Shown here: piece after piece, positions 32,827 to 44,754 of the stretch
Layout: every line of letters begins with the position of its first letter
Numbering within the stretch: the first letter of the stretch is position 1
Source of the DNA: Limnohabitans sp. 15K
Lineage (GTDB): Bacteria; Pseudomonadota; Gammaproteobacteria; Burkholderiales; Burkholderiaceae_C
DNA: 64,000 nucleotides
Assembly (NCBI RefSeq): GCF_002778285.1
Contig: NZ_NESM01000005.1
Location: forward strand, 107,577-171,576
Direction of reading: 5' to 3'
Translations under genes and position numbers: made by a program
The notes under the pieces: generated by a model
Databases searched by the model: none
Seen by the model: the letters and a program-made list of their open reading frames with translations, nothing else
What the model was told of the DNA's origin: nothing

Positions 32827-33786
32827 TCAGGCAAAGTGGTCGAAAGATTGAAGTGGCAGGGTGACGGGTTGACCATCAAGGCCCAGCAAAACCAAACGCT
32901 GTGAATCGGTGATGCGGCCGATGCGTGTGACGGGCGTGGCCGACGCTTCAGAGGCCATCAACACTTGATCAGCCACAGAGGGTGAAGCGCTGAACACCAA
33001 TTCGTAATCATCGCCGCCCGACAGCACACAGGTCATGGCCAAGTCTTCAGGGCAAGACCAGAGTTGGCCCGTTTGCATCAGAGCTGCTGCAACAGAGGTG
33101 TCAATTTCGGCCCCCACACGGCTGGCGTTGAGAATGTGCCCCAAATCACCGACAAGGCCATCGCTGATGTCTGCCATGGCGTTGGCAATCCCACGAAGTG
33201 CGTGGCCTAAAGCGATGCGGGGCGTAGGGCATTCCATGCGAAGCCTGGCTAGGTCCAGAGCGGCTTGAGGCAAGCTGATGGTGCCCCGAAAAGCTTCAAG
33301 GGCCAAGCGCGCATCACCCAAGTGACCGCTGACATACAGGTCATCGCCCACTTGTGCGCCACTGCGCAAGATGCTTTGACCTTGAGGTGTGTCGCCCATC
33401 ACGGTGATGGCAATGTTCAAGGGGCCTTGTGTGGTGTCACCACCTATCAATTCACAAGCGTGCAGGTCGGCCAATTCCAACAAGCCCTTGGAAAAGCCAG
33501 CCAGCCAGGCCTCATCTGCCCGAGGCAAAGACAAGGACAACAAAAAAGCTTGGGGGGTCGCGCCACAAGCGGCCAAGTCGCTCAGGTTCACCGCCAGGGA
33601 TTTGTGACCCAGATGGTGTGGGTTCACAGTTGACAGAAAATGCCGACCTTCTACCAGCATGTCGGCCGAAAAAGCAAGCTGATGGCCCAAGCGGGGCGTC
33701 CACACGGCGCAATCGTCTCCAACACCGACGTCCGCACGCAGTGCAGGTCGTTTGAAATAACGTTCAATCAGGTCAAATTCACCCAT
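32827..33786 (-). CDS. thiL: Thiamine-monophosphate kinase
   Basis: 319 residues. N-terminus MGEFDLIERYF and GVGDDCAVWTP form the ATP/Mg site. SVNPHHLGHKSLAVNLSDLAACGA is written in this protein as a TVNPHHLGHKSLAVN variant followed by LSDLAACGATP, and DISDGLVGDLGHI is the second metal-binding motif. It phosphorylates thiamine monophosphate to the active cofactor. It is second in the minus-strand operon after apaG (34-base gap). Confidence 0.94.
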   Translation of the reverse strand: MGEFDLIERYFKRPALRADVGVGDDCAVWTPRLGHQLAFSADMLVEGRHFLSTVNPHHLGHKSLAVNLSDLAACGATPQAFLLSLSLPRADEAWLAGFSKGLLELADLHACELIGGDTTQGPLNIAITVMGDTPQGQSILRSGAQVGDDLYVSGHLGDARLALEAFRGTISLPQAALDLARLRMECPTPRIALGHALRGIANAMADISDGLVGDLGHILNASRVGAEIDTSVAAALMQTGQLWSCPEDLAMTCVLSGGDDYELVFSASPSVADQVLMASEASATPVTRIGRITDSQRLVLLGLDGQPVTLPLQSFDHFA

Positions 33787-33820
33787 GGCACAAGCTTAAC
33801 CGCAAGCTGTAAGCTGGTTT

Positions 33821-34213
33821 TCAGTGCAGTGTGCGGCCTGACAAGCCCGAGGAAGAAGACTCCAAAACAAAAGTCGCAATGGGGGCATCAAAGCGATGAC
33901 CATCCTCCGCCACAAAGAAATAGCTGCCTTGCATGGTCCCGCTGGGTGCGCGCAGGCGGCAGCCACTGGTGTACTGGAAAGCCTCACCGGGGCGCAGCAA
34001 AGGCTGTTGGCCTACGACGCCCAATCCTTTGACTTCATCGGTGTGACCGCGCTCGTCCTGAATGACCCAATGACGGGAAATCAGTTGCACCGGTGTGGTG
34101 CCCGTATTGGTCACCGTGACTGTGTAGCTGAAAGAGAAAATACCTTGGAGCGGTTGACTTTGGTCGGCAATGTATTGGGGCGACACATCAATTTGAACGT
34201 TGTAGGAGGTCAT
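33821..34213 (-). CDS. apaG: ApaG domain protein
   Basis: 130 residues, a single beta-sandwich ApaG domain: Y-x-[54 protein letters not shown]. ApaG has been linked to Co2+/Mg2+ resistance, but its biochemical role is unsettled. It is divergent from rpe with only 29 bases between the start codons, so the two promoters must overlap each other or the genes. Confidence 0.93.
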   Translation of the reverse strand: MTSYNVQIDVSPQYIADQSQPLQGIFSFSYTVTVTNTGTTPVQLISRHWVIQDERGHTDEVKGLGVVGQQPLLRPGEAFQYTSGCRLRAPSGTMQGSYFFVAEDGHRFDAPIATFVLESSSSGLSGRTLH

Positions 34214-34242
34214 GGGCGCATGTTAACTGCGACAATTCGAGC

Positions 34243-34929
34243 ATGACGACGACCTACCGCATTGCCCCTTCCATCCTCTCGGCTGATTTCGCTCGCTTGG
34301 GCGAAGAAGTCAAAAGCGTCATCGACGCCGGTGCCGACTGGATCCACTTTGACGTGATGGACAACCATTACGTGCCCAACCTCTCGTTTGGGCCCATGAT
34401 TTGCCAAGCGCTGAAGCCTCATGCCAAAACGGCTGAAGGGGTGGCTGTGCCGATCGATGTGCACTTGATGATCTCGCCGGTGGATGCGCTGGCGGCTTCG
34501 TTTGCCGAAGCGGGCGCTGACCTCATCAGTTTTCACCCGGATGCCAGCGCGCATGTGCACCGCAGCATCCAGGCCATCAAGAACAAGGGCGTGAAGGCTG
34601 GCCTGGTGTTCAACCCCGCAGAGACTCTGGATGTGCTGGAGTGGACGATCGATGAGATTGACCTCATCCTGATCATGAGCGTGAACCCCGGATTTGGCGG
34701 CCAAAGCTTCATCGATTCTGCTTTGCGCAAGGTCGAATTGGCGCGCCAGTGGATCGAGCGCAGCGGCCGAGACATTCGCCTGGAGGTCGACGGCGGCATC
34801 AAAGCAGACAACATCCGCCGCGTGGCCGATGCCGGTGCTGACACCTTTGTGGCGGGCAGTGCGATTTTTGGCAAGCCCGATTACAAAGCTGTGATCGACC
34901 AGATGCGTGTGGCTTTGGGCTCAGTTTGA
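34243..34929 (+). CDS. rpe: Ribulose-phosphate 3-epimerase
   Basis: 228 residues. TIM-barrel with [35 protein letters not shown] (metal ligands), VDVHLMI in the form [25 protein letters not shown] and [11 protein letters not shown]. It interconverts ribulose-5-P and xylulose-5-P in the pentose phosphate and Calvin pathways. It is followed by gph in nine bases. Confidence 0.96.
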   Translation: MTTTYRIAPSILSADFARLGEEVKSVIDAGADWIHFDVMDNHYVPNLSFGPMICQALKPHAKTAEGVAVPIDVHLMISPVDALAASFAEAGADLISFHPDASAHVHRSIQAIKNKGVKAGLVFNPAETLDVLEWTIDEIDLILIMSVNPGFGGQSFIDSALRKVELARQWIERSGRDIRLEVDGGIKADNIRRVADAGADTFVAGSAIFGKPDYKAVIDQMRVALGSV

Positions 34930-34938
34930 ACGGACGCT

Positions 34939-35670
34939 ATGCCCAATTTGCAAGATTTGACGGACATCGAAGCGGTCATTTTTGACCTGGACGGCACCTT
35001 GGTGAACACTTTGGGAGACTTTCAAGTCGCCTTGCACCGCACCATGGCCGATCTGGATTTGCCACCTGTGTCGGACGCCTTGATCGAGCAAACGATCGGC
35101 AAGGGCTCGGAGCATCTGATCCGCAGCCTGCTTGCGCATCAAATCGCCCGTCCTGAAGTCAAGGGTGCAGGGCAAGCCTGTGCAGCCTTGACGGTAGACG
35201 CCTTGTTTGACCGGGCTTGGCAGCGTTACCAGCACCACTATTTGGCCATCAACGGTCAGTTTGCCAATGTCTACCCTGGCGTGATGGACGTTCTCAATGA
35301 CTTGTCAGCCAAAGGCATGCCAATGGCCTGCCTGACCAACAAGCCTTTGGCCTTTGCCCAAGCCTTGCTGAAAGACAAGGCCTTGACGTCTTTTTTTTGT
35401 CCCATGTTTGGTGGCGACAGTTTTGAGCGCAAAAAGCCCGACCCGTTGCCTTTGCTGAAGACCTGTGAAGCGCTGGGGACGTCGCCTGCGCGCACCTTGA
35501 TGGTGGGGGACTCCAGCAATGATGCGCAAGCCGCACACGCAGCGGGCTGCCCGGTGGTGCTGGTGACCTATGGTTACAACCATGGCCAGCCCGTGCAAGA
35601 CACACCCGCCGCCGCTTGGTTAGACACCTTGGCCGATTTACCGGCTCGCATGGGCGCGGCGATGCGCTGA
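34939..35670 (+). CDS. gph: Phosphoglycolate phosphatase
   Basis: 243 residues, HAD superfamily. Motif I VIFDLDGTLVNT with the nucleophilic Asp, motif II CLTNKP, motif III KPDPLPLLKT and motif IV MVGDSSNDAQAAHAAG. It removes 2-phosphoglycolate made during DNA repair or by Rubisco. rpe-gph-trpE is a common proteobacterial order. Confidence 0.92.
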   Translation: MPNLQDLTDIEAVIFDLDGTLVNTLGDFQVALHRTMADLDLPPVSDALIEQTIGKGSEHLIRSLLAHQIARPEVKGAGQACAALTVDALFDRAWQRYQHHYLAINGQFANVYPGVMDVLNDLSAKGMPMACLTNKPLAFAQALLKDKALTSFFCPMFGGDSFERKKPDPLPLLKTCEALGTSPARTLMVGDSSNDAQAAHAAGCPVVLVTYGYNHGQPVQDTPAAAWLDTLADLPARMGAAMR

Positions 35671-35904
35671 CCCAGGCTTTGCTACACTTCCAACAACATG
35701 TTCACCCTTTCATACATCTCCAGCGCAGCCTGCCTGCCGAGCCATTCCCATGTGGAAGGCCGGGGAGCCTGGCCCTGGCGTCGGCCAGCCTGACCCCCAT
35801 CGACCGTGCGGCCCGCCCGCACCCGCGCCCGGCCTTGACCGGACACCTGGATGAATGAAAAGCACCTCTGCAGAGGTCGCCGAGCACTTTGGAGGCGTTA
35901 GCCT
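35671..35904. other. Gap between gph and trpE (234 bases)
   Basis: Unusually long for this tightly packed operon and very GC-rich in its middle part, with several complementary GGCC/CCGG-rich runs. A 34-codon frame at 35750 contains only one Trp codon and no ribosome site, so it is not a convincing attenuator peptide. No clear promoter was found. Confidence 0.4.
35864..35877. promoter_or_regulatory. 14-bp perfect palindrome upstream of trpE
   Basis: ACCTCTGCAGAGGT is self-complementary and ends 27 bases before the trpE start, just upstream of the ribosome site GGAGG (35891-35895). It may be an operator or an RNA hairpin influencing trpE translation. Confidence 0.35.
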
Positions 35905-37404
35905 GTGATCACCGAACTTGAATTCAAAAGCCTGGCCAGCCAAGGCTACAACCGCATTCCACTCATGTTGGAAGCCTTTGCGGACCTGGAAACACCCTTG
36001 TCGCTTTACCTCAAGCTGGCCCACACCAAAGACAACGGCCAATACAGCTTCTTGCTCGAGTCGGTGGTGGGCGGCGAGCGTTTTGGCCGCTACAGCTTCA
36101 TAGGACTGCCGGCCCGTACCTTGTTGCGTGCCAGTGGTTTTGGTGCCGAGGCAAAGACCGAGGTGGTGCGCGATGGCGATGTTGTTGAAACTGTCGTGGG
36201 CAACCCTTTGGACTTCATTGAGCAGTACCAAAAGCGTTTCAAAGTGGCCTTGCGCCCGGGGCTGCCCCGTTTCTGCGGCGGTCTGGCGGGCTACTTTGGC
36301 TACGACGCCGTACGCTACATCGAGAAAAAACTCGAAAAATCCTGCCCGCCCGATACCTTGGGCACGCCAGACATCTTGCTGCTGCAATGCGAAGAACTGG
36401 CCGTGATCGACAACCTGTCGGGCAAGCTCTACCTGATCGTTTACGCCGACCCTGCCACACCAGAGGCCTATGTCGGCGCCAAAAGACGCTTGCGTGACCT
36501 GAAAGAGCAGCTCAAATACTCGGTCAGCGCACCCGTGGTCAAAGCCAGCCAGTCTTACCCGGCAGAGCGGGACTTTGCCAAGGCTGATTACATCGCGGCT
36601 GTTGAAAAAGCCAAAGAGCTGATCGCAGGCGGTGACTTCATGCAGGTGCAAGTGGGGCAACGCATCAAAAAACGCTACACCGAAAGTCCGCTGTCCTTGT
36701 ACCGGGCGTTGCGTTCGCTCAACCCCAGCCCTTACATGTATTTTTACAATTTCGGCGACTTCCATGTGGTTGGGGCCAGCCCAGAAATTCTGGTGCGACA
36801 GGAGCAAACCGACGAGGGTGCCAAAGTCATCATTCGCCCCCTGGCAGGCACACGCCCACGTGGTGCGACGCCGGAAAAAGACAAGGCGGCTGAGCAAGAG
36901 TTGATCAACGACCCGAAAGAGCGGGCCGAGCATGTGATGTTGATCGACTTGGCGCGCAACGACATTGGCCGCATCGCCCAAATTGGCTCTGTGAAGGTGA
37001 CGGAGGCCTTTGTGGTCGAGCGCTACAGCCATGTGATGCACATCGTGAGCAACGTCGAAGGACTGCTGAACGAAGGCATGAGCAACATGGATGTACTCAA
37101 AGCCACGTTCCCGGCGGGTACCCTGACCGGAGCACCCAAAGTGCACGCCATGGAGCTGATCGACCAGTTCGAGCCAGTCAAGCGTGGTATCTACGGCGGA
37201 GCGTGTGGCTACATCAGTTATGCGGGAGACATGGACGTGGCCATTGCCATCCGCACCGCCGTCATCAAGGACCAAACCCTGTATGTGCAGGCCGCTGCCG
37301 GGGTGGTGGCCGATTCGGTGCCCGAGATGGAGTGGCGCGAGACTGAGCACAAGGCCCGTGCCTTGTTGCGGGCTAGCGAGTTGGTTGAAGAAGGCTTGGA
37401 GTGA
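35905..37404 (+). CDS. trpE: Anthranilate synthase component I
   Basis: 499 residues with a GTG start and GGAGG nine bases before it. Chorismate-binding core near the C-terminus: [22 protein letters not shown] in the form [39 protein letters not shown], and [14 protein letters not shown]. It makes anthranilate from chorismate with ammonia from TrpG. First gene of the tryptophan set. It precedes trpG with almost no gap. Confidence 0.97.
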   Translation: MITELEFKSLASQGYNRIPLMLEAFADLETPLSLYLKLAHTKDNGQYSFLLESVVGGERFGRYSFIGLPARTLLRASGFGAEAKTEVVRDGDVVETVVGNPLDFIEQYQKRFKVALRPGLPRFCGGLAGYFGYDAVRYIEKKLEKSCPPDTLGTPDILLLQCEELAVIDNLSGKLYLIVYADPATPEAYVGAKRRLRDLKEQLKYSVSAPVVKASQSYPAERDFAKADYIAAVEKAKELIAGGDFMQVQVGQRIKKRYTESPLSLYRALRSLNPSPYMYFYNFGDFHVVGASPEILVRQEQTDEGAKVIIRPLAGTRPRGATPEKDKAAEQELINDPKERAEHVMLIDLARNDIGRIAQIGSVKVTEAFVVERYSHVMHIVSNVEGLLNEGMSNMDVLKATFPAGTLTGAPKVHAMELIDQFEPVKRGIYGGACGYISYAGDMDVAIAIRTAVIKDQTLYVQAAAGVVADSVPEMEWRETEHKARALLRASELVEEGLE

Positions 37405-37406
37405 TC

Positions 37407-37988
37407 ATGGCGAAAAAAATCAAACTCCTGATGGTCGACAACTACGACTCTTTCACCTTCAACATCGTGCAGTATTTTGGCGAATTGGGCGCGGACGTTG
37501 AGGTGTTTCGCAACGACGAAATCACCCTTGAAGGCATTGCCGCGCGGCAACCCGATCGCCTGGTGATCTCGCCGGGCCCCTGCTCGCCAGCCGAGGCTGG
37601 CATTTCTGTGGCTGCAATCCAGCACTTTGCGGGCCAACTGCCCATTCTGGGTGTGTGCCTGGGACACCAAAGCATTGGTGCAGCCTTTGGCGGCAAGATC
37701 GTGCGTGCGCAAGAGCTGATGCATGGCAAGACCAGCGTCATCACCACCAGGCAAGAAGGTGTGTTTGCGGGCTTGCCCGAGAAATTCACAGTCAACCGTT
37801 ATCACTCGCTGGCGATTGAGCGTGCGACTTGCCCACCTTGCCTGAAAGTCACAGCCTGGACCGACGATGGCGAGATCATGGGCGTGCGCCACACCGAGCT
37901 CGACATCGAAGGCGTGCAGTTCCACCCGGAATCCATCCTCACCGAGCATGGCCATGCCATGCTCAAGAACTTTCTGGAGCAGCCATGA
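37407..37988 (+). CDS. trpG: Anthranilate synthase component II (glutamine amidotransferase)
   Basis: 193 residues from ATG 37407, with GGAG five bases upstream. A GTG at 37401 overlapping the trpE stop is the alternative start. Class I amidotransferase: [26 protein letters not shown], catalytic Cys in [11 protein letters not shown], and the His-Glu pair in [13 protein letters not shown]. It overlaps ltaE by ATGA. Confidence 0.96.
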   Translation: MAKKIKLLMVDNYDSFTFNIVQYFGELGADVEVFRNDEITLEGIAARQPDRLVISPGPCSPAEAGISVAAIQHFAGQLPILGVCLGHQSIGAAFGGKIVRAQELMHGKTSVITTRQEGVFAGLPEKFTVNRYHSLAIERATCPPCLKVTAWTDDGEIMGVRHTELDIEGVQFHPESILTEHGHAMLKNFLEQP

Positions 37989-39052
37989 TTGATTTGCGCA
38001 GCGACACCGTCACGCAGCCCACGGCGGCGATGCGCCAGGCCATGTTGAATGCCCATTTGGGCGACGATGTGTTTGGCGACGATCCCACAGTCAATGCCTT
38101 GCAGACACGCATCGCGCAGATCACGGGCAAAGAGGCGGCCTTGTTCATGCCTTCGGGCACGCAGAGCAACCTGTGCGCCTTGATGGCGCATTGCGAGCGG
38201 GGCGATGAGTACATCGTGGGCCAAAACGCACACACCTACCGCTACGAAGGCGGGGGGGCAGCGGTGCTGGGCAGCATTCAACCTCAGCCCTTGGCGCAAA
38301 ACGCTGCCGGTGAAATGTCGCTGGCAGACATCGCCGCAGCCATCAAACCCATCGATTGCCACTTTGCACGCACCCGTCTGTTGGCCTTTGAAAACACTTG
38401 GAACGGCCACGTCATGTCGCAAGACTACTTGGCGCAAGCCACAGGGCTTGCTCGGCAGCATGGCTTGGCCGTGCACTTGGATGGCGCACGCCTGTTCAAT
38501 GCGGCCGTGGCACAAGCCGAAGGCAGCACGGTCACGGCCAGTGTGCGCCGCATCGTGGACCACTTTGACAGCGTTTCCGTGTGTTTCAGCAAGGGTTTGG
38601 GCGCTCCCGTGGGGTCGGCCTTGTGCGGCTCGCGTGAGCTGATGGCCAAGGCGTTGCGATGGCGCAAGGTGCTGGGCGGCGGATTGCGCCAGTCCGGCAT
38701 TTTGGCCGCTGCAGCTTTGCACGCGCTGGAGCACCATGTGGAACGCCTGGCCGATGACCATGCCCTGGCGCAGCGGTTGGCCCAAGGCCTGCAGGGCGTG
38801 CCCGGCCTGAGCGTCCGTTCGGCACAAACCAACATTGTGTTTGTGGATGTGGCGGATGGGCGAGGCCCGGCGCTGCTGGAGGCTTTGAAAGCCGAAGGCG
38901 TTTTGGCCACAGGTTTGATTGGCTTGCGCTTTGTGACGCACTTGGGCGTGAATGCCGCAGACGTTGACCATGCTGTGGCTTGCATTCGCCGCTTCATGGC
39001 TCAAACGGCGGCGAACACCACCACGCCCCTCGTCAGCTCAGGAATTTACTGA
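37985..39052 (+). CDS. ltaE: Low-specificity L-threonine aldolase
   Basis: 355 residues from ATG 37985 in the ATGA overlap with trpG. The frame's upstream extension lies within trpG. PLP enzyme of the beta-eliminating lyase family: [53 protein letters not shown], and the PLP-binding Lys in [14 protein letters not shown]. It cleaves threonine and allo-threonine to glycine and acetaldehyde. Its place between trpG and trpD is unusual for the pathway, though glycine/serine metabolism is near to tryptophan synthesis. Confidence 0.93.
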   Translation: MIDLRSDTVTQPTAAMRQAMLNAHLGDDVFGDDPTVNALQTRIAQITGKEAALFMPSGTQSNLCALMAHCERGDEYIVGQNAHTYRYEGGGAAVLGSIQPQPLAQNAAGEMSLADIAAAIKPIDCHFARTRLLAFENTWNGHVMSQDYLAQATGLARQHGLAVHLDGARLFNAAVAQAEGSTVTASVRRIVDHFDSVSVCFSKGLGAPVGSALCGSRELMAKALRWRKVLGGGLRQSGILAAAALHALEHHVERLADDHALAQRLAQGLQGVPGLSVRSAQTNIVFVDVADGRGPALLEALKAEGVLATGLIGLRFVTHLGVNAADVDHAVACIRRFMAQTAANTTTPLVSSGIY

Positions 39053-39131
39053 AGCCAGCAGTCAGAACACCTTTTTATTGCCCGAATCTAAGCCCCATTT
39101 CATGATCACGATCACCCGCAAGGACGACGCC

Positions 39132-40166
39132 ATGCCCATCACACCCCAAGAAGCACTTCAACGCACCATCGAGCACCGTGAGATTTTTCACGACGAAATG
39201 CTCCACATCATGCGCATGATCATGAAGGGCGAGTTGTCGCCGGTCATGACGGCGGCCTTGCTGACGGGACTTCGTGTGAAAAAGGAAACCATTGGCGAAA
39301 TCACGGCGGCCGCCCAAGTGATGCGTGAGTTCTCTACCAAGGTGCATGTGGCTGACCCCACCCACTTGGTGGACATCGTGGGCACAGGTGGTGACGGCGC
39401 GCACACCTTCAACATCTCGACCTGCGCCATGTTTGTGGCAGCAGCAGCAGGGGCCAAGACGGCCAAACACGGGGGGCGCAGCGTCAGCAGCAAATCGGGC
39501 AGCGCCGATGTGGTGGAAGCACTGGGTGGCAACATCCACCTCTCGCCCGAGCAAATTGCACGTTCGATCGACGAAGTGGGCATCGGTTTCATGTTCGCGC
39601 CCAACCACCATCCGGCCATGAAAAATGTGGCTCCGGTGCGCAAAGAACTCGGGGTGCGCACCATGTTCAACATCTTAGGTCCTCTGACCAATCCTGCCAG
39701 CGCCCCCAACATCCTGATGGGGGTGTTCCATTCCGACTTGGTGGGCATTCAGGTCCGGGCTTTGCAGCGTTTGGGGGCTGAACACGCGGTGGTGGTGTAT
39801 GGCCGCGACGGCATGGACGAAATCAGCCTGGGCGCAGCCACCTTGGTGGGGGAGTTGAAAAACGGCCAGATCACCGAATACGAAATCCACCCGGAAGACT
39901 TTGGCTTGACCATGGCCAGCAACCGGGCCCTGAAAGTGGACACGCCCGAACAATCCATGGCCATGCTGCGCAGCGTGCTGGACAATGAGCCCGGTGCGGC
40001 GCGTGACATCGTCATGATCAATGCGGGCGCGGCCTTGTACGCGGCCAATGTGGCCAGCAGCATCGCCGATGGCTTGTCACGTGCGCGTGTGGCCATTGAG
40101 TCGGGTGCGGCCAAAGCCAAGTTGGCGCAGTTTGTGGCCTTTGGCCAGAACGCAAACGGATCGTGA
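39132..40166 (+). CDS. trpD: Anthranilate phosphoribosyltransferase
   Basis: 344 residues from ATG 39132, supported by AAGGA at 39120-39124; ATG 39102 is an in-frame alternative adding ten residues. Motifs: [18 protein letters not shown] (PRPP site), [47 protein letters not shown]. It transfers the ribosyl group to anthranilate. Confidence 0.97.
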   Translation: MPITPQEALQRTIEHREIFHDEMLHIMRMIMKGELSPVMTAALLTGLRVKKETIGEITAAAQVMREFSTKVHVADPTHLVDIVGTGGDGAHTFNISTCAMFVAAAAGAKTAKHGGRSVSSKSGSADVVEALGGNIHLSPEQIARSIDEVGIGFMFAPNHHPAMKNVAPVRKELGVRTMFNILGPLTNPASAPNILMGVFHSDLVGIQVRALQRLGAEHAVVVYGRDGMDEISLGAATLVGELKNGQITEYEIHPEDFGLTMASNRALKVDTPEQSMAMLRSVLDNEPGAARDIVMINAGAALYAANVASSIADGLSRARVAIESGAAKAKLAQFVAFGQNANGS

Positions 40167-40254
40167 TCCGTGCCAAAGCGTCTTCGATCGTTTTGAGCGT
40201 TTTCTTTTTTGAATTTTGAAAATCGGTGCCATTGAGCCCGGGCTGGGAAAAACC

Positions 40255-41043
40255 ATGAGTGACATCCTCGACAAAATCGTCGCCGTCAAACGCGAAGAAG
40301 TGGCCGCTGCCCTGAAACAAAAGCCTCTGGCCGTGGTCAGGGCCGATGCCGAAAGCCGCGTACTGACGCGTGACTTCGAGGGGGCCATGCGCGCCAAAAT
40401 CGCGGAAGGCCAAGCGGCTGTGATCGCTGAGATCAAAAAAGCCAGCCCGTCCAAAGGCGTGCTGCGCGCCGAGTTCATTCCCGCCGACATTGCCCAAAGC
40501 TACGCCGAATACGGCGCCGCCTGCCTGTCGGTGCTGACCGATAAGCAGTTCTTTCAGGGCAGTGTGGATTACCTCAAGCAAGCCCGCGCCAGTTGCGATC
40601 TGCCGGTGCTTCGCAAAGACTTCATGATCGATGCCTATCAAGTCTATGAAGCCAGGGCCATGGGGGCTGATGCCATTTTGCTGATTGCAGCCTGCTTGGA
40701 TGATGGCCAAATGGCCGACATGGAAGCGGTGGCCCGCAGCTTGGACATGGCCGTGTTGGTGGAAGTCCATGACCGCGAAGAGCTCTCGCGGGCCTTGAAG
40801 TTGAAAACACGCTTGGTCGGCATCAACAACCGCAACCTCCAAACCTTTGAGGTTTCCTTGCAGACCACCCTGGACATGTTGCCTGACGTGCCTGCAGACC
40901 GTTTGCTGGTGACCGAAAGTGGGATCCAAACGGCCGCTGACGTACAGCGCATGCGCGATGCCCAAGTTCACGCGTTTTTGGTGGGTGAGGCGTTTATGCG
41001 TGCCAAAGAACCTGGCGAGGCCTTGGCCACACTCTTTGCCTGA
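40255..41043 (+). CDS. trpC: Indole-3-glycerol phosphate synthase
   Basis: 262 residues from ATG 40255; the TTG frame from 40216 adds a segment not found in the family. TIM-barrel: [39 protein letters not shown], and [12 protein letters not shown]. It closes the indole ring. The monofunctional form has no TrpF fused. It overlaps ung by one base (TGATG). Confidence 0.96.
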   Translation: MSDILDKIVAVKREEVAAALKQKPLAVVRADAESRVLTRDFEGAMRAKIAEGQAAVIAEIKKASPSKGVLRAEFIPADIAQSYAEYGAACLSVLTDKQFFQGSVDYLKQARASCDLPVLRKDFMIDAYQVYEARAMGADAILLIAACLDDGQMADMEAVARSLDMAVLVEVHDREELSRALKLKTRLVGINNRNLQTFEVSLQTTLDMLPDVPADRLLVTESGIQTAADVQRMRDAQVHAFLVGEAFMRAKEPGEALATLFA

Positions 41044-41804
41044 TGCCAAAACCTCCTGGCCAGTTGACTTTGGGTCTTGAGGGCGAACCCATGGGCTCGC
41101 CCTGTTTGCAGAACTGGCCTCCGGAGTTGCACACATTGGATGAGGGTTGGAAGCCCTTGGTGACCGGCTTTTTGGCATCGCCCGTGGGTGCCGCGTTGTC
41201 GGCCCGTATGAGCGAAGCGGTCAGCTCAGGCAAGACCGTCTATCCGCCTGATCCTTTCAGGGCCTTGCGATTGACATCTTTGCAGCAAGTTCGGGTGGTG
41301 ATTTTGGGTCAAGACCCATACCACGGTCCTGGCCAAGCCGAGGGTTTGGCCTTTTCGGTGGCGCCAGGTGTGCGGTTGCCGCCAAGTTTGCGCAATATTT
41401 TCAAAGAATTGCAGCAAAGTTTGGGCGTTCCTGCCCCTGCAAACGGTTCTTTGACGCATTGGGCCTGCCAAGGCGTGCTTCTCTTGAATACGTGCCTGAC
41501 CGTTGAAGAAGGACAAGCTGCCACCCATGCCCGGTGGGGTTGGGAGGCATTGACCGATGCGCTGATCTGCGCGGTCGCCAAGTGCGAACACCCCGTGGTG
41601 TTCATGCTCTGGGGTGCACATGCACAGACCAAAAAACCGCTGATCGATGCCACAGATGTGCTGCGCCGTCATTTGGTTTTGCAAGCCAATCACCCCTCGC
41701 CTTTATCGGCTTTGCGTTTGCCCTTGCCTTTTTTGGGTTGCGGACACTTCAAGCAAGCCGATCAATTTTGGAGTGCGCGCCATGAAAAAAAGGTTCAGTG
41801 GTAA
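41043..41804 (+). CDS. ung: Uracil-DNA glycosylase (family 1)
   Basis: 253 residues starting at the TGATG junction with trpC. The water-activating motif [20 protein letters not shown], the strand [12 protein letters not shown], and the C-terminal motif HPSPLSAL are all intact. It removes uracil from DNA. The N-terminal ~35 residues are variable. It ends the trp transcription run. Confidence 0.96.
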   Translation: MPKPPGQLTLGLEGEPMGSPCLQNWPPELHTLDEGWKPLVTGFLASPVGAALSARMSEAVSSGKTVYPPDPFRALRLTSLQQVRVVILGQDPYHGPGQAEGLAFSVAPGVRLPPSLRNIFKELQQSLGVPAPANGSLTHWACQGVLLLNTCLTVEEGQAATHARWGWEALTDALICAVAKCEHPVVFMLWGAHAQTKKPLIDATDVLRRHLVLQANHPSPLSALRLPLPFLGCGHFKQADQFWSARHEKKVQW

Positions 41805-41819
41805 AAATGTTCGAGTGAC

Positions 41820-41849
41820 TTGCGGCGCGTCACAAAAAGATGGCATAAT
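41820..41849 (+). promoter_or_regulatory. Promoter of the tRNA-Tyr/Gly/Thr-tuf operon
   Basis: TTGCGG (41820-41825) and CATAAT (41844-41849) with an 18-base spacer lie 15 bases before tRNA-Tyr. The pair resembles the candidate rplN promoter (TTGCGT/CATAAT), suggesting shared growth-rate control. Confidence 0.6.
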
Positions 41850-41864
41850 CTAAGACTCGCTTCT

Positions 41865-41950
41865 GGAGGGGTGCCCGAGTGGCTAAAGGGGGCAGACTGT
41901 AAATCTGTTGGCTTACGCCTACACTGGTTCGAATCCAGTCTCCTCCACCA
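41865..41950 (+). tRNA. tRNA-Tyr (GTA)
   Basis: 86 nucleotides with encoded CCA. Long variable arm of a class II tRNA, anticodon loop CTGTAAA, T-arm GGTTCGAATCC, and acceptor GGAGGGG paired with CTCCTCC (one G-U pair). First of three tRNAs before tuf. Confidence 0.95.
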
Positions 41951-42035
41951 GCAAACTGCCTTTGGGCGGTTGACGAGAGCATTTGGAAATGGTTCCAAGC
42001 ATTGGCGTTGCATCCACTCGTGCAGCGCAATCAGT

Positions 42036-42109
42036 GCGGGAGTAGTTTAATGGTAGAACCTTAGCCTTCCAAGCTAATGACACGGGTTCGATTCCCGTTT
42101 CCCGCTCCA
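42036..42109 (+). tRNA. tRNA-Gly (TCC)
   Basis: 74 nucleotides with encoded CCA. Acceptor GCGGGAG, anticodon TCC in CTTCCAA, T-arm GGTTCGATTCC. Same order as the E. coli tyrU-glyT-thrT-tufB operon. Confidence 0.95.
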
Positions 42110-42138
42110 GTCAATTGCTTGAGTTTGTTAGAAGTTTT

Positions 42139-42213
<75 letters not shown>

Positions 42214-42286
42214 GTTTTGGGGCGCGCAATGCAAGTTGTGCGCCCTCTGTCTTGGTTGTTGACCACTACTTTTCGGAGTCGAAGAT

Positions 42287-43477
<1,191 letters not shown>

Positions 43478-43489
43478 ACAATTTTCTGT

Positions 43490-43565
43490 AGGGGTATAGC
43501 TCAATTGGCAGAGCGTCGGTCTCCAAAACCGAAGGTTGTAGGTTCGATTCCTACTGCCCCTGCCA
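43490..43565 (+). tRNA. tRNA-Trp (CCA)
   Basis: 76 nucleotides with encoded CCA. Acceptor AGGGGTA paired with TGCCCCT, anticodon CCA in TCTCCAAAA, T-arm GGTTCGATTCC. It lies 12 bases after tuf and about 100 bases before secE, the usual betaproteobacterial arrangement. Confidence 0.96.
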
Positions 43566-43609
43566 CCTAAAAAGGTGGATTTTCAAGCCCGCTAGACCCT
43601 AGCGGGCTT
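43563..43609 (+). terminator. Two hairpins after tRNA-Trp
   Basis: CCACCT/AGGTGG (43563-43578) is followed by ATTTTC. A second perfect 11-bp stem AAGCCCGCTAG/CTAGCGGGCTT with a three-base loop spans 43585-43609 and lacks a T-run. Together they may end most tRNA transcripts while letting some read into secE-nusG. Confidence 0.5.
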
Positions 43610-43664
43610 CCTTGTCTGATAAGGGTCTTCGTTCATCGAGGGCTCAACAAAGGTTGCAAGCCGT

Positions 43665-44048
43665 ATGGCAACGTCTGAAGTTCAAACTGTGAATGCTGCG
43701 GGTGACAAGTTTCGCGTGGCCATGGCCTGCGTGCTGGTCATTGGTTCGCTCGTGGCCTTTTACATGCTGGCGAGCCGAGGTGGGCTGGTTCAGTGGGCTG
43801 GCTTGCTGGTGGGCTTGGTTGCCGCAGTGGCGGTCTTCTTCACTTCTGAAACCGGCCGTCAATTGATCGCTTTCGGACGAGATGCTGTGCGTGAAGTCAA
43901 GAAGGTTGTTTGGCCTGAGCGTAAAGAGGCCATTCAAATCACGGCTTACGTTTTTGCTTTTGTGGTGGTGATGGCACTGTTTTTGTGGCTTACCGACAAA
44001 ACTCTGGAATGGGTTTTCTACGATCTGATTCTTGGGTGGAAAAAATAA
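43665..44048 (+). CDS. secE: Preprotein translocase subunit SecE
   Basis: 127 residues, the long three-helix form: membrane segments at about 18-38, 42-62 and 96-118. The conserved amphipathic helix [19 protein letters not shown] precedes the last one. It clamps SecY in the translocon. Overlaps nusG by one base (TAATG). Confidence 0.95.
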   Translation: MATSEVQTVNAAGDKFRVAMACVLVIGSLVAFYMLASRGGLVQWAGLLVGLVAAVAVFFTSETGRQLIAFGRDAVREVKKVVWPERKEAIQITAYVFAFVVVMALFLWLTDKTLEWVFYDLILGWKK

Positions 44049-44629
44049 TGAACGATGCTGTAGTCAACGCCCCCATGGCGGGCTCTTCGACCAATCCAGA
44101 TCTGAAGTGGTATGTGGTCCACGCTTATTCCGGCATGGAAAAAGCGGTTGAGCGCAACATCATTGAACGCATTGCGCGTTCTGGCATGGAAACCAAGTTT
44201 GGTCGCATTTTGGTGCCCACTGAAGAAGTGGTGGAAGTCAAAAACGGTCAAAAGCGCACCACTGAGCGTAAATTTTTCCCCGGCTACGTGCTGGTGGAAA
44301 TGGTCATGGACGACGAAACTTGGCACCTGGTCAAGCACACCAACAAAGTCACAGGCTTTGTGGGTGGTGCCAAAAACCGTCCGGCCCCTATTTCTGAAGC
44401 CGATGTCCAGAAAATCGTGAGCCAGATGCAAGAAGGCACGGACAAGCCGCGTCACAAGGTCGAGTTTGAAGTGGGTGAATACATCCGCGTCAAAGAAGGC
44501 CCGTTCACCGACTTCAACGGTACGGTGGAAGAAGTCAATTACGAGCGCAACAAAATGCGTGTTTCGGTCACTATTTTTGGCCGTGCGACACCTGTTGAGT
44601 TGGAGTTCGGGCAAGTCGAAAAAACCTGA
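44048..44629 (+). CDS. nusG: Transcription termination/antitermination factor NusG
   Basis: 193 residues from ATG 44048. NGN domain with [18 protein letters not shown] and [20 protein letters not shown], then the KOW domain [22 protein letters not shown]. It binds RNA polymerase and links it to Rho or the ribosome. The longer frame from 43985 lies in secE. Confidence 0.97.
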   Translation: MNDAVVNAPMAGSSTNPDLKWYVVHAYSGMEKAVERNIIERIARSGMETKFGRILVPTEEVVEVKNGQKRTTERKFFPGYVLVEMVMDDETWHLVKHTNKVTGFVGGAKNRPAPISEADVQKIVSQMQEGTDKPRHKVEFEVGEYIRVKEGPFTDFNGTVEEVNYERNKMRVSVTIFGRATPVELEFGQVEKT

Positions 44630-44651
44630 TCGGTTTTTCTCAGTTCTCTGT

Positions 44652-44681
44652 TTGGCGCTACCCGACTCGGCGCCTGACAAT
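44652..44681 (+). promoter_or_regulatory. Weak candidate promoter for rplKAJL
   Basis: TTGGCG (44652-44657) and GACAAT (44676-44681), spacer 18, lie in the 125-base gap between nusG and rplK. Each matches four of six consensus bases. An inverted repeat GGCGC/GCGCC overlaps the spacer. A promoter at this place is known in E. coli. Confidence 0.35.
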
Positions 44682-44754
44682 ATCTCAGAGTCGTTAACCC
44701 CGGGGAGCCCAGAACCAATAGGTTTTGAGCGTTAAAACCCGCAAGGAGAAAAGC

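Noticed and set aside
35750..35854. Short frame before trpE as a Trp attenuator peptide
   Set aside because: Only one Trp codon, no ribosome site and no terminator/antiterminator pair.
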